64,000 bases of DNA, taken from contig JACKAF010000001.1 of NCBI GenBank assembly GCA_020635235.1, forward strand, positions 620,001 through 684,000, given 5' to 3'. This document shows positions 63,906 to 64,000 of the stretch, one piece after another (positions within the stretch are counted from its first letter, which is position 1; each line of letters starts with the position of its first letter). The notes under the pieces are model-generated. The model was not told where the DNA came from. It searched no databases and saw only the letters and a program-made list of their open reading frames with translations. The stretch comes from Pseudobdellovibrionaceae bacterium (GTDB lineage Bacteria; Bdellovibrionota; FAC87; UBA2466; JACKAF01). The position numbers and the translations under genes were made by a program.

Positions 63906-64000
63906 TCACTTCCGCTTGATAATCACTACCAAAGCGTAGGTCAGAAATACACCATTGGTCAGCCAGCCTGCAACCACAGGGGGAAGGAGGTTTGCCTGCC
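63906..64000 (-). CDS. C-terminus of an LptF/LptG-type permease, 5' part outside window
   Basis: Only about 31 codons are visible, ending at TGA 63906-63908. The text (VVAGWLTNGVFLTYALVV then IIKRK) has the typical end of LptF/LptG (YjgP/YjgQ) inner-membrane proteins, with one final helix and a basic tail. These export lipopolysaccharide with LptBC. Evidence is short, so the assignment is tentative. It precedes def by 6 bp. Confidence 0.5.
   Translation of the reverse strand, partial: QANLLPPVVAGWLTNGVFLTYALVVIIKRK

Overview
This window is a gene-dense stretch (about 52-54% G+C by eye) of a Gram-negative bacterial chromosome. Evidence for an outer membrane: several lipoprotein signal peptides, two proteins that look like outer-membrane beta-barrels, the C-terminus of an LptF/LptG-type permease at the right edge, and a cbb3-type oxidase with periplasmic c-type cytochromes. 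The gene mix (NtrYX-like two-component pair, PurS/PurQ/small PurL, a short archaeal/eukaryotic-type ProRS, a delta-60 repeat lipoprotein, many unrecognised secreted proteins) would fit Bdellovibrionota or a related former deltaproteobacterial lineage. That placement is inference only.

Layout. 0-16.9 kb: a truncated secreted protein and a NifS-like desulfurase (-); then ntrYX, ispG, proS and a barrel protein (+); three secreted proteins (-), a phosphopantetheinyl transferase (+), a small membrane protein (-) and an RNase E/G with an Asp/Arg/Gly-rich insertion (+). 16.9-27.3 kb: a tight minus-strand block, lipoprotein - secreted protein - purB-purC-purS-purQ-purL-purF. 27.3-37.45 kb: a block where most genes are broken by small indels and substitutions although their identities remain readable. 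On minus: xseB (intact), ispA, dxs, tlyA and a patatin-like phospholipase. On plus: an unidentified gene and livK-H-M-G-F. Because ispG is intact, a dead dxs is biologically awkward, and the pattern looks more like uncorrected sequence than true decay. 37.9-40.4 kb: small and secreted unknowns.

40.5-45.6 kb: a ten-gene minus-strand oxidase operon. It has a soluble dihaem cytochrome c, ccoN and ccoO, no recognisable CcoP, and a train of small membrane proteins including 34-aa and 56-aa ones. It is divergent from a dihaem peroxidase-family lipoprotein, and a perfect 22-bp palindrome lies between them. 47.3-53.6 kb: an AMMECR1 protein and a Tudor/CarD-like protein (-), then a translationally coupled plus-strand run tlpA-like - PAP2 - Nudix - nadC - nadB - nadA. 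54.0-57.3 kb: a large repeat lipoprotein with a predicted delta-60 propeller. 57.3-64 kb: a single minus-strand run, lpt(partial)-def-fmt-rpe-hutH-hutU-hutI, in which histidine degradation appears to be co-transcribed with housekeeping genes.

Gene packing is extreme. ATGA, TAATG and TAGTG start/stop overlaps are common, and four convergent gene pairs overlap by exactly 4 bp. No clear intrinsic terminator, tRNA, rRNA, CRISPR array, insertion sequence or prophage was seen.
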